Assembly (NCBI GenBank): GCA_023431215.1
Contig: JAEYXR010000041.1
Coordinates: 1 to 46,433 of the forward strand
Direction of reading: 5' to 3'
DNA from: Bacillota bacterium
GTDB taxonomy: Bacteria; Bacillota; Clostridia; Oscillospirales; Ruminococcaceae
DNA: 46,433 nt
Of this stretch, positions 32,386-41,113 are shown piece after piece. The notes under the pieces were generated by a model. It searched no databases. It saw nothing but the letters and a program-made list of their open reading frames with translations, and was not told where the DNA came from. Each line of letters begins with the position of its first letter. The stretch's first letter is position 1. Made by a program: the position numbers and the translations under genes.

Positions 32386-34206
32386 TTATTCTACTGTAAC
32401 AGACTTTGCCAGATTCCGGGGCTTATCAACATCGCAGCCGCGAAGAATGGCTGTGCTGAGTGCAATCATCTGCAGAAGGATTACCACCAGCAAGGGAGCA
32501 AAGCGGCTGTCAGTTTTGGGCAACAAAATGCGCTCGTCGCTGGCATCTGCATCCACAGACATGCCCTCCATGGTAATGAGCAGCACACGCCCGCCACGTG
32601 ATTTCACTTCACGAATATTGCTTAGGGTTTTAGGCAGCAGCGCCTCCTGGGTAGCTATGGCAATCACCGGCGTTCCGGGTGTGATGAGAGATATGGTGCC
32701 ATGCTTCAGCTCTCCGGCGGCATAAGCCTCACTGTGGATATAGCTGATTTCCTTCAGCTTTAAGGCACCTTCCATAGACAGCGCGTAATCTAACCCACGT
32801 CCAATATAAAACAAGCTGTGTACATCTGCCAGAGAGTCTGTGTAGGCCTTTACCTCATCATACATGGCAATTACACCGGGTGTAAGGTCGATAACTTCCA
32901 GCAAAGCCTTTACTTCGACTCGCTGCTCCTCCTCTGCCAGGCCTCTGTCTCCCGCTGCAGCAATGGCCAGCAGATACATCATAGAAACCTGTACCGAATA
33001 AGCCTTGGTACTGGCTACGGCAATCTCGGGGCCTGCATAGGTGTAGAGGCAGTAATCGGCTTCGCGAGCAATGGAGGAGCCTACTACATTGACAATGGCA
33101 ATAACAGGGACACCTTTTTCTTTATACAGCCGCAGTGCCGCCAGACTATCGGCAGTTTCGCCCGACTGGGAGATGATAATGGCTACCTCGTTCTCACCGA
33201 AAATGGGATTACGGTACCGCAGCTCCGACGCCATATCCACTTCTACAGGAATACGTGCAAGCTGTTCAATAAGCGCCTTACCCACCATGCCACAGTAAAG
33301 TGCCGTACCGCAGGCTGTAATATTAATCTTACGGACATTCTTAAAAAAACCCTTGGGAAGCCCTTCTTCACAAAAATCGGGCAAACCGTTTTTAAGCCTG
33401 GGAGAAACGGTATCATGGAGCGCCTTGGGCTGCTCGTTGATTTCCTTACGCATAAAGAAATCATAACCACTTTTTTGCGCCTGCTCCAAAGACCACTGGG
33501 CTACACGCAGTTCTTTTTTAAACGGTTTAAGCTCACGGGTAAAAAAGCTCATCCCATCGGGAGCCACCCGAACAATTTCGCCTTCCTCCAGCAAAAAGTA
33601 CTGGCGGGTATATTCCAAAATTGCAGGCATATCTGATGCAATGAAACCGCCTGTGGCATCTTTGGCGGCAATAAGGGGGCTGCCTTTGCGAACACCGTAA
33701 ACAACACCCGGTTCGCCGTCAAACAACACACCAAAGGCATAGGAACCTTCCAGGCTATCCAGAGCTTTGCCCAAAGCTGAAAGGGGCGCTATGTCTGTTT
33801 TATAGCAGCTGTCAATAAGAGCCGCAGCAATTTCCGTATCTGTTTCGGAAGCAAAAACATAGCCTGCTTTTTCCAAGTTGCTGCGCAGCTGGTGATAATT
33901 TTCAATAATGCCGTTGTGCACCAGCGTTACCCGTCCCTGGCGGTGAGGATGAGAATTGATATCGTTGGGGCTGCCGTGAGTTGCCCAACGGGTATGGCCA
34001 ATGCCGCTGTGGGCTGCATTGTGGGTGTCTCCCACCTTGGCCTTCAGCTCGCTGAGGCGGCCTTTGGCTTTTACAATGGTAACGGCATTATCTTCCCATA
34101 AGGCCACACCGGCCGAGTCGTAGCCACGATATTCCAAATTGGTTAATGCGGTGAGTAAGACGGGGCATGCGCTACGCTGCCCGGAGTATCCAATAATTCC
34201 ACACAT
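32386..34206 (-). CDS. glmS: Glucosamine-6-phosphate synthase GlmS
   Basis: 606 residues, standard length. The N-terminal glutaminase begins MCGIIGYSG, so Cys2 becomes the catalytic N-terminal residue after Met removal. Two SIS isomerase domains follow (ACGTALYCGMVGK near 300, ISQSGETADSLAALR), and the protein ends KPRNLAKSVTVE as usual. It makes glucosamine-6-phosphate from fructose-6-phosphate and glutamine, the first step to UDP-GlcNAc and peptidoglycan. The start is ATG 34206 after AGGAGA; an in-frame ATG ten codons upstream would put residues before the essential Cys. Expression is controlled by the upstream glmS ribozyme. Confidence 0.97.
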   Translation of the reverse strand: MCGIIGYSGQRSACPVLLTALTNLEYRGYDSAGVALWEDNAVTIVKAKGRLSELKAKVGDTHNAAHSGIGHTRWATHGSPNDINSHPHRQGRVTLVHNGIIENYHQLRSNLEKAGYVFASETDTEIAAALIDSCYKTDIAPLSALGKALDSLEGSYAFGVLFDGEPGVVYGVRKGSPLIAAKDATGGFIASDMPAILEYTRQYFLLEEGEIVRVAPDGMSFFTRELKPFKKELRVAQWSLEQAQKSGYDFFMRKEINEQPKALHDTVSPRLKNGLPDFCEEGLPKGFFKNVRKINITACGTALYCGMVGKALIEQLARIPVEVDMASELRYRNPIFGENEVAIIISQSGETADSLAALRLYKEKGVPVIAIVNVVGSSIAREADYCLYTYAGPEIAVASTKAYSVQVSMMYLLAIAAAGDRGLAEEEQRVEVKALLEVIDLTPGVIAMYDEVKAYTDSLADVHSLFYIGRGLDYALSMEGALKLKEISYIHSEAYAAGELKHGTISLITPGTPVIAIATQEALLPKTLSNIREVKSRGGRVLLITMEGMSVDADASDERILLPKTDSRFAPLLVVILLQMIALSTAILRGCDVDKPRNLAKSVTVE

Positions 34207-34299
34207 GATAATCTCCTGTTTCCGGCCAAAGTGCATACACTTACTATGCCCGTCTGAATGGTAAAAACCATCAGGCAGGTTGCACTGCTTTGGCCTATA

Positions 34300-34479
34300 T
34301 CACATCCGGCAGAACCAATGCTTTGGCCTCTGCCACCCATGGGTGATGTTTTGTTCCCCGGTTACCCGGGTCTTTGTCTCACCCTTCGCTGTGGGGCGCA
34401 ACGGAAAGGCACCCGCCGAATTCTTCGATCACCTTTCACCTCGTCGTCCGCAGGACAGGAAACCTGCGGCGCTGGCGCT
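34300..34479 (-). ncRNA. glmS ribozyme: glmS self-cleaving ribozyme
   Basis: On the minus strand the leader has the glmS ribozyme core: TA-GCGCCAG at the cleavage site (between 34479 and 34478), GACGAGGTGAAAGGTGATCG, AAGAATTCGGCGGGTGCC, CACAGCGAAGGGTGAGACAA and GACCCGGGTAACCGGGG. A 3' stem CATCACCC...GCCGGATGTG follows. The ribozyme uses glucosamine-6-phosphate as cofactor to cut its own mRNA and so represses glmS. The 3' boundary is approximate. The remaining part of 34207-34760 shows only AT-rich promoter-like DNA and the next terminator. Confidence 0.95.
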
Positions 34480-34720
34480 ACGTACATATTGTTTATATCC
34501 TTGTTGTTTTTTCCCGGCACTCACTCCTTTTTTTCGTAAGCCTTAACATGGGCATAAATCTGGCAGCAATGAACCTTACTATTTCAAACTGCCACAAAAG
34601 CTATTTTACCATAATTTTAGCTTTAAAAAAAGACAAAAGTGTAAATATTGGACACTTTTGTACAATTCTTGTATTGTAGTCTATGCAATGATGATGGAAT
34701 GAGTTCATTGGATAAAATGA

Positions 34721-34755
34721 AAAGCATTGGGTAATTTTTTGCTACCCAATGCTTT
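34721..34755 (-). terminator. Intrinsic terminator of the NTF2-like gene
   Basis: Perfect 13-base arms (34721-34733 and 34743-34755) around a nine-base loop, followed by TTTTCATTTT on the minus strand; it starts six bases after the gene's stop. Confidence 0.85.
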
Positions 34756-34760
34756 TAACA

Positions 34761-35147
34761 TCAAAACGTATGAATAAAAGAGCCGATATTTTTATCCTGC
34801 CTCCACTGGGGCGGGGCGCCGTCATCTCCCCAGTACTCATCCAATATCGCTATTTTGTCACCCACAAAGCCAAAAAATGATACCGCATGGTACGAGGTGT
34901 TTTGGTCTGCAAGCCACACCCGGGTAACCGAAACAGCCTTGTCCCCAAAAACCTCCAGCCGTTCCACCTGTCCTCGCCAGTCACCGGGATACTCGCAATT
35001 GGCAACAATATATTCCTCCACCGTAAAGTGTTCGTTGGTGTTGTGCCAGTTAATTGTTGCAGTGGGGATAAAATATTCTCTTAAGTTGTGGGCACGCTGA
35101 GCCACAACATCTGCCCAAAAGGCAGTAACCAACTGCACCTTATCCAA
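34761..35147 (-). CDS. NTF2-like (SnoaL/DUF4440-type) small protein
   Basis: 128 residues with the cone-shaped NTF2/SnoaL-like fold pattern: an N-terminal helix pair (QLVTAFWADVVAQRAHNL), YFIPTATINWHNTNEHFTVE, and a C-terminal beta sheet with SVTRVWLADQNTSYHAVSFF and ILDEYWGDDGAPPQW. Such proteins bind or turn over small ligands, and the substrate is not predictable. I favour the TTG at 35147, because AAAAGGAGG lies six bases upstream; the ATG at 35171, overlapping the amidohydrolase stop, would put that site inside the gene. It is co-transcribed with the amidohydrolase. Confidence 0.8.
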   Translation of the reverse strand: MDKVQLVTAFWADVVAQRAHNLREYFIPTATINWHNTNEHFTVEEYIVANCEYPGDWRGQVERLEVFGDKAVSVTRVWLADQNTSYHAVSFFGFVGDKIAILDEYWGDDGAPPQWRQDKNIGSFIHTF

Positions 35148-35170
35148 AATAAGCCTCCTTTTTGGCAGCA

Positions 35171-36439
35171 TTACCGCACCCGGGCAATAATCTCATTTGC
35201 CCTTTGATAAATGCGCTCAGGGTCTTCTCCCACAAAGAATTCACCCTTTTCGTACAAGATACGCCCTGCCACCACAGTCATGGCAACGTTGCTCTTGCTG
35301 CCGGAGTATACAATGTTTTTTGCAAGGTTGTTCAGCGGTTGCATATTGGGCTGGTTAAGATCCAGCACCACCAAATCAGCCTTTTTGCCCACAGCCAGTA
35401 CATCACAATCTGACAGACCCATAGCCCCGGCGCCACCCACGGTTGCCATCTCCAAAACTCGGACAGCATCCATGGCAGAAGCGTCATCCAGCTTGATTTT
35501 TTGTAGCGCAGTGGCCAAAAACATCTCCCGGAACATGTCAAGACAGTTGTTGGAAGCAGGGCCGTCGGTGCCAAGGGCAAGGCCAATGCCCATCTTGTCC
35601 ATATCGCACAGGCGCGCAATGCCGCTTGCCAGCTTAACATTGGAACCGGGGTTGGAAATAACCCAGAGTCCCTTATCCTTCATGATTTTTAAGTCCTCAT
35701 CACTCATATGCACACAGTGATAACCGCCACCGCCGTGTTCAAATAGCCCAAGAGACTCAAGATAAACGGTAGGGGTGGTGCCATGGCGCTGGATGCAGCC
35801 TTCCACCTCCGAGGCACTCTCGGAATTGTGGGTATAAACAGGGGCTTGATACTTTTGGGAGAGGGCTGCAATTTCTTTCAATAGCTCCTCAGAGCAGGTA
35901 TACTCCGCATGAAAGCCCAGCTTGTAGCTGATAAGGGGATTGGCTTTATTATAGGTGAGGTAAAAGTCCTCCAAGCCCTGAGGGCTGTTGTAAAAGTTGT
36001 TGATGCTGCCGCACATTACAGTGCGAAAACCGCTGTCGATAGATGCCTGAGACACCGTCTCGGGGTGGAAGTACATGTCGAAGTTGGCGGTTATACCACT
36101 GGAAAGATACTCTAGTATTGCCAGACGTGAAAGATGATACATGTCTTCACCATCTATTTTGGCTTCCATGGGAAAAACCTGTTCATTCAGCCAGTCCAGC
36201 AAGGGCAGGTCATCGGCAAAGGAACGCAAAAAGGTCATGGCTGAGTGAGTATGGGCATTCTTAAACCCGGGCAGCAGCAGGTTGCCGTTTAGGTTAATCT
36301 GACGGTCCCACTGAACATCATTGTCTTTGGCAGGGCCCGTATAGGAGATGCTGTCGCCCTCCACCCACAGCTCCTGCTCCAAAATCTCACCACCGTTTGT
36401 CATGGGCATAATTCTGCCATTATAAAAACGAATCTTCAT
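35171..36439 (-). CDS. Amidohydrolase (SAH/adenosine-type deaminase, MtaD/SsnA-like)
   Basis: 422 residues of the metal-dependent amidohydrolase superfamily. His63 and His65 are in GFKNAHTHSAMTFLRS, further metal ligands are in GFHAEYTCSE and YTHNSESASE, and the catalytic Asp is in LGTDGPASNNCLDMF. The composition fits the deaminase branch that acts on S-adenosylhomocysteine, adenosine, guanine or related rings. The start is ATG 36439, eight bases after AAGGGAG. It lies downstream of a nucleoside-type ABC transporter on the same strand, which fits purine salvage, but about 130 bases and a hairpin lie between. The exact substrate is not decided. Confidence 0.88.
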   Translation of the reverse strand: MKIRFYNGRIMPMTNGGEILEQELWVEGDSISYTGPAKDNDVQWDRQINLNGNLLLPGFKNAHTHSAMTFLRSFADDLPLLDWLNEQVFPMEAKIDGEDMYHLSRLAILEYLSSGITANFDMYFHPETVSQASIDSGFRTVMCGSINNFYNSPQGLEDFYLTYNKANPLISYKLGFHAEYTCSEELLKEIAALSQKYQAPVYTHNSESASEVEGCIQRHGTTPTVYLESLGLFEHGGGGYHCVHMSDEDLKIMKDKGLWVISNPGSNVKLASGIARLCDMDKMGIGLALGTDGPASNNCLDMFREMFLATALQKIKLDDASAMDAVRVLEMATVGGAGAMGLSDCDVLAVGKKADLVVLDLNQPNMQPLNNLAKNIVYSGSKSNVAMTVVAGRILYEKGEFFVGEDPERIYQRANEIIARVR

Positions 36440-36565
36440 TGTAAAACTCCCTTCTACCGCTTGGTATCGGCTCAAATGTTTGTAGCCTATGGATTCTGCC
36501 AACCAACAAGTCGGCGCAAAATTTTATCATTTCAATTATTGTCAACAGTATCTAGGATGCCACAA

Positions 36566-36588
36566 CGCCGGGTACAAATGACCCGGCG
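36566..36588 (-). terminator. Hairpin between the ABC permease and the amidohydrolase
   Basis: Perfect eight-base GC-rich arms, CGCCGGGT with ACCCGGCG, around a seven-base loop. The T run after it on the minus strand is poor, so it may be a partial terminator or a processing site. Confidence 0.4.
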
Positions 36589-36636
36589 AATGTGTAACTT
36601 AATTATACAATCAGTATAATTTATGCGGTTTTCATC

Positions 36637-37599
36637 TTATCGCTTGCCTTTATCGTAAATTTCACCAAGGGCGCGGGGTGCGCGGTTGGAGGAGGAGAAG
36701 AATATCAGCAGCAACAAGGTAAGCAGATAAGGCAGAATCATAATGAGATCGGAGAAGGCACTGGGAAGCTGCAGCAGCTGTGCCAGCTTGTAGCCGCCGG
36801 AGCGAGCAAAGCCAAACAGCAGGCAGGCACCCAAGGTGGGCATGATGCGCCAGTTGCCAAATATCAGTGCGGCAATGGCAAGATAACCATAACCGGCATA
36901 GATGCTGGGCGAAAAGCTGGCGGTAATGGAATAAGCAAAGCAAATACCGCCTAAACCTGCCAACGCACCGGATACCATCACCGCTACAAAGCGGATGCGG
37001 CTGACATCTGCACCGGCGGCGTCCACTGCATGGGGGTTATCACCGCAGGCACGCAGGCGCAGACCATAGCGTGTTTTATACATGACATACCATGCTATTA
37101 GTGCAACTACCAATATAATGGGCACAAAGATATACAAATCTTTAAAGAAAGCACCGATTACGGGAATGCTTGAAAGTCCCGGAATACTAAAACGTTCACA
37201 AACATCCAAAAGAAATTTGTTGGAGGGCTTTCCAAAAAGAATGTCATTAAGCTGACTGGTTAAAAAGGCGGTAAGCGCCATGGCAAGAATGTTGACTACC
37301 ACACCGCTGATTACCTGATTGGCCTTAAACTTGATGCACAGCAGTGCATGCAGCATGGAATAAATCATGCCGCCGATAACGGCAAAAATCAGTGTCATTA
37401 GGAACAGCATACGAGGACTGGCTGTCCCGCCAAATTTAGAAAACACTGTAACAGAAAGTGCGCCTGTAAAGGCACCAAAGCCCAGCAGACCTTCCAGCGC
37501 AAGGTTGGTAATACCGCTACGCTCACTGTAAATACCACCGATTGCAATGATAAACAGGGGCAGTGCAAAAGACAGACCCTCTATGATGACAGTTTCCAT
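36637..37599 (-). CDS. Nucleoside-type ABC transporter permease (YufQ/NupQ-like)
   Basis: 320 residues, about eight to ten membrane helices, with ERSGITNLALEGLLGFGAFT near 27 and the family stretch YGLRLRACGDNPHAVDAAG near 188. It belongs to the branched-chain/ribose permease superfamily, in the group that works with BMP-family lipoproteins to import nucleosides. The ATG overlaps the preceding permease stop by one base (TGATG). With the other permease and the ATPase it forms a membrane complex. Nucleoside specificity is by family. Confidence 0.9.
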   Translation of the reverse strand: METVIIEGLSFALPLFIIAIGGIYSERSGITNLALEGLLGFGAFTGALSVTVFSKFGGTASPRMLFLMTLIFAVIGGMIYSMLHALLCIKFKANQVISGVVVNILAMALTAFLTSQLNDILFGKPSNKFLLDVCERFSIPGLSSIPVIGAFFKDLYIFVPIILVVALIAWYVMYKTRYGLRLRACGDNPHAVDAAGADVSRIRFVAVMVSGALAGLGGICFAYSITASFSPSIYAGYGYLAIAALIFGNWRIMPTLGACLLFGFARSGGYKLAQLLQLPSAFSDLIMILPYLLTLLLLIFFSSSNRAPRALGEIYDKGKR

Positions 37600-38804
37600 C
37601 AGCGGTCGCCTCCTTCCTGTGCCTCTTGAACCTCAGGTTGCTTTTTGGCAAGGGCTGTCCGCTCTTCCTCCAGCTGCTCTTTTTTACGGTTGACCAAAAA
37701 GTGGATATAAACGCTGCAGGCCGAGAACAGCAGAATCAAACCGGTAACCACCTGTGCAATCTCCTGCTGAACGCCAATGGTGGAGCTCATGTAGTTGCTG
37801 CCCTTGGAAACAATGGTAATAAGCAGAGAAGAAAACAGAATGCCGATGGGGTTGGAGTTGCCTACCAGCGAAACCGCAATGGCGTCAAAACCAACCGAGG
37901 ACAAAACCTTGGGCTGAATAGAGTTGAAGTATCCCAGGTAGTAGGTAACGCCTGCAAGGCCCGCAAGGGCACCGGAAATGGTCATAGAGAGTATAATGCT
38001 GCGTCCTACATCAATACCGGCATAACGGGCAGCCTTTTGGTTTAGGCCCACAGTTTTCAGTTCATAACCAACACGGGTTTTATCCAAAAAGAATTTAACA
38101 AGTAGCGCTGCAGGTATTACCAGAATAAAGCCCAGAGGAATGTCCATTTTTAGCCCCCAAAGCTCCACGTTTACCAGTGTCAGGCTGGAAGCCGCCGAAA
38201 TTCTGCGGGATTGGCGGGAGACGGCATCCACAAAATAACTGTTGATAAAAAAGCTGATTACATAAGAAAAGATATAGTTTAACATAATGGAGGACACCAC
38301 TTCATTGATGTTGAAGCGATATTTCAGCCATCCAATGAGTGCACCGGCCAAGGCACCCATAACAGCACCCACTACCAACACCAAGGGCTTTGCCACAACT
38401 GCAGGCAAGTCAGAATAACCGATGGCCACGGTGGCAACAAAGCCACCCAGTAGCATCTGCCCCGAAACACCAATGTTAAATAGGCCTGTTTTAAAAGCTA
38501 CTGCTACTGCCAGCGCCGCAAAAATCATAGGCGTCAGCGAACCCAGCATGCTCATAAAGTCTGTAAACATGCTTTTTTTGGCCGCATAGCTTGCCTTAGG
38601 CAACACACCGGCACCTTTGAGCAGACTGGTAAACGCCTCCAGGGGATTTTTTCCAACCATCAGCAGCACCAGTGATGCTGCCAATAAGCTTAACAAAATT
38701 GCAAAAACAGGGATTGCAAAGGACTGGTATTTTTCATTACCCAGCAGACGCACCGCGCCTCTGCTTAGAGGGGACCCTACCTTGGGTTCTTTTTGCTTGC
38801 TCAT
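37599..38804 (-). CDS. Nucleoside-type ABC transporter permease (YufP/NupP-like)
   Basis: 401 residues with about ten membrane helices. Motifs include KTGLFNIGVSGQMLLGGFVA near 105 and VGLNQKAARYAGIDVGRSI near 257. It is the larger of the paired permeases in the BMP-linked nucleoside importer. The ATG overlaps the ATPase stop by four bases, so the three genes are translated together. A long hydrophilic tail (KKEQLEEERTALAKKQPEVQ) ends the protein. Confidence 0.9.
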   Translation of the reverse strand: MSKQKEPKVGSPLSRGAVRLLGNEKYQSFAIPVFAILLSLLAASLVLLMVGKNPLEAFTSLLKGAGVLPKASYAAKKSMFTDFMSMLGSLTPMIFAALAVAVAFKTGLFNIGVSGQMLLGGFVATVAIGYSDLPAVVAKPLVLVVGAVMGALAGALIGWLKYRFNINEVVSSIMLNYIFSYVISFFINSYFVDAVSRQSRRISAASSLTLVNVELWGLKMDIPLGFILVIPAALLVKFFLDKTRVGYELKTVGLNQKAARYAGIDVGRSIILSMTISGALAGLAGVTYYLGYFNSIQPKVLSSVGFDAIAVSLVGNSNPIGILFSSLLITIVSKGSNYMSSTIGVQQEIAQVVTGLILLFSACSVYIHFLVNRKKEQLEEERTALAKKQPEVQEAQEGGDR

Positions 38805-40333
38805 TTGGAGGTCACCCCCATCATAAATTCACCTACCATGTTACTGGTCAGGGTTTCTGCCGGAGCAGTTTTCAGCAGCTGGCCGTTATAAATAACACCA
38901 ATGGTGTCTGCCAAATTCATAATTTCCTCCAGCTCCAGTGAAATCAGCAGTATGGCATGGCCCTTGTCCCGCTGTTCCAAAATCTGGCTGTGGATGTTCT
39001 CAATTGCGCCAATATCCAAGCCGCGGGTTGGCTGCACAAAAATCATCAGTGCAGAGCCCTGCTCAATTTCACGGGCGATAATAGCCTTTTGCTGGTTGCC
39101 GCCGGACATAGAGCGCACCGTAGTGCTGACACCCTGGCCGCTGCGGATATCGTAGCTGTCAATGAGTTTTTCACCGTATTTGTCAAACTGAGCTCTGTTT
39201 AAAACACCCTTGCTGCAAAAGGGCTCTACAAAATAATTCTTCAAAGCCAGATTTTCTGCCAATGTAAAGTCCATCACCAAGCCCACATTTTGGCGGTCTT
39301 CGGGAATATAAGAAATGCCCTCCAGAGTGCGCTGGCGTATCTTTTCGTGGGTAATATCTTTGCCATTAAGGGTAACGGAGCCTTCGGCAGCGGGTAAAAG
39401 CCCTGCAATGGCATCTGCCAATTCTACCTGACCATTGCCGGAAACACCTGCAACGGCAAAAATCTCACCGCCCCGGATGCTAAAGGAAATATCCTTTACC
39501 ACCGGAAAGCCGTCCCCATTTTTTACAGTGAGGTGCTCGACCTTCAGTATTTCCTGGCCAAAGCTGGCGGGCTTTTTATCGGTGGTAAAGCTTACCTCAC
39601 GTCCTACCATCTTGTTTGCCATTTCCTTGGTGGTGGTGGTTGCAACGTCCAGCACATCTACCAGCTTGCCGCGGCACAAAATAGCACAGCGGTCTGCTAC
39701 TTTTTTAATTTCTTCCAGCTTATGGGTAATTAAAATAATGGTTTTGCCGCTGGCACGAAGTTCACGGATAATTTGCAGTAAAAATTCAATTTCCTGGGGT
39801 GTCAGTACAGCTGTAGGCTCGTCAAAAATAAGTATTTCGGCCTCACGATACAACATTTTTAAAATTTCCACACGCTGCTGGGTGGAAACATTAATATCCT
39901 CAATCTTTTGGGTGGGGTCAACCTCAAGACCATATTTTTTGCTAAGCTCGGCAATTTTTTTATCGGTATTTTTAATATCTACCGAGGGCAAAAAGCCCAA
40001 AAAATTTGCCTTTGGCTCTTGCCCTAAAACAATATTCTCTGTGATGGTGTAATTTTGAACCAGCTTAAAGTGCTGATGCACCATGCCAATATTAAGCTTG
40101 GTAGCATGTGCAGGCGATGTAATCTTTACCTTTTCGCCCCGGATAAAAATTTCGCCTTCATCCGGCTCGTACATGCCAAACAGCATGCTCATCAGGGTAG
40201 ATTTGCCTGCTCCGTTTTCACCCAGCAGGGCAAAAATCTCTCCTTTTTGAATAGAAATGGAAACATCATCGTTGGCAACTATGCCTGGGAATTTTTTTGT
40301 AATATGCCTCATTTCAACAATAGGCTGATCCAC
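38801..40333 (-). CDS. Nucleoside-type ABC transporter ATPase, two NBDs (YufO/NupO-like)
   Basis: 510 residues made of two nucleotide-binding domains. The first has Walker A GENGAGKST, signature NVSTQQRVEI and Walker B ILIFDEPTAVLTP. The second has a divergent Walker A (VSGNGQVELADAI), as in RbsA-type ATPases, and signature MSGGNQQKAIIAREI. It powers the two downstream permeases. The usual BMP-family binding lipoprotein is not encoded next to it; the upstream 780 bases hold no gene, so that subunit must be elsewhere. AGAGGAGAAG precedes the GTG start. Confidence 0.93.
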   Translation of the reverse strand: MDQPIVEMRHITKKFPGIVANDDVSISIQKGEIFALLGENGAGKSTLMSMLFGMYEPDEGEIFIRGEKVKITSPAHATKLNIGMVHQHFKLVQNYTITENIVLGQEPKANFLGFLPSVDIKNTDKKIAELSKKYGLEVDPTQKIEDINVSTQQRVEILKMLYREAEILIFDEPTAVLTPQEIEFLLQIIRELRASGKTIILITHKLEEIKKVADRCAILCRGKLVDVLDVATTTTKEMANKMVGREVSFTTDKKPASFGQEILKVEHLTVKNGDGFPVVKDISFSIRGGEIFAVAGVSGNGQVELADAIAGLLPAAEGSVTLNGKDITHEKIRQRTLEGISYIPEDRQNVGLVMDFTLAENLALKNYFVEPFCSKGVLNRAQFDKYGEKLIDSYDIRSGQGVSTTVRSMSGGNQQKAIIAREIEQGSALMIFVQPTRGLDIGAIENIHSQILEQRDKGHAILLISLELEEIMNLADTIGVIYNGQLLKTAPAETLTSNMVGEFMMGVTSK

Positions 40334-41049
40334 TGTGCACTTCTCCTCTTTTGGCCTTGGCCTTATTTTGCAAAAGGATCAAAAACAATTGCAAATAAAC
40401 AACTTTTGAATACCGCATCTGCCCAGCAGTTGTAGTATTATTGCGTATTCTAACCCACAGACATACCTATAAGCTGTGTCTATGGACATCACACCGGTTT
40501 TAGTACCTGTTTCCCTTACGCAAAAATTCAAAATCATCGGTCACAGGGCAGAAACCAAACTTTCGTCTGCATCTCTCCCTGATTATAAAAGTAAAATAAT
40601 CGCTTATGCGACTAGATGCTGTGGCTGTAAAACAGACCGGCATCGTTGGTCATAAAGCAGGGAGCAATCTTTGTTTGCGTATCTGCTTGACCATAAAGGT
40701 AAAATAATCGCTTATGCAATTATTTTACCATGTACAAGCACAGCGTGTCAAAGCAAACTGAGCTTTTTTCTGGCTGCTCCAAACATTTTTCAAAGGCTGC
40801 TCTATGCCTCTCTGAAAGGTTCTACAGCAACGCCGTGTATTTTTCGGCTTATGCCTTAACTTAGTATGACCAAATGCAAACACCTTGTACAGTATTACAA
40901 TTTTTGTTCTGGGTTTTTTATTGTAAATCAATTTTGCTTTTATGCTTATTTTGCAAGACTATGTATAAAATAATTCACATACTTTTTATCTATGGAATCC
41001 ATACATTTTGTGCATAGCGCAGATTTAAGCAGTTTTTTCATAGTAATTA
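40334..41049. other. Leader/intergenic region with diverged tandem repeats
   Basis: No protein gene of normal size is visible. It holds two related units (about 40533-40609 and 40640-40717) and an 11-base-arm hairpin at 40698-40729. I looked for purine-type riboswitch cores in both directions and found none. Confidence 0.5.
40533..40717 (-). repeat. Diverged tandem repeat upstream of the nucleoside transporter
   Basis: Two units of about 77 bases share the exact 19 bases GTAAAATAATCGCTTATGC (40591-40609 and 40699-40717) and a looser match over the rest, offset 108 bases. On the minus strand unit one holds a 12-codon frame (40534-40572) preceded by GGGAGAG, reading MQTKVWFLPCDR; unit two gives QTKIAPCFMTNDAG in a matching position without a start. 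The second unit ends in a hairpin (GGTAAAATAAT / ATTATTTTACC). Function is unknown. Confidence 0.5.
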
Positions 41050-41078
41050 TTGACTTTAACACATCAAAGCGATATAAT
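41050..41078 (+). promoter_or_regulatory. Consensus promoter of the citrate synthase gene
   Basis: TTGACT (41050-41055) and perfect TATAAT (41073-41078), 17 bases apart, about 30 bases before the start codon. Confidence 0.8.
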
Positions 41079-41113
41079 CACAACAACAAAAATGAAATAC
41101 GGAGGTATAATTC

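Noticed and set aside
32818..33636. 272-aa plus-strand frame opposite glmS
   Set aside because: Lies wholly within glmS and has no family features; antisense shadow.
34258..34679. Three overlapping plus-strand frames of 88-101 aa
   Set aside because: They cover the glmS ribozyme on the other strand and have no ribosome binding site or family features.
39435..40052. 205-aa plus-strand frame opposite the nucleoside ABC ATPase
   Set aside because: Ser-rich antisense shadow of conserved nucleotide-binding domains.
40334..40640. Possible purine riboswitch before the nucleoside transporter
   Set aside because: None of the conserved core or loop sequences are visible; only the diverged repeats and hairpins.
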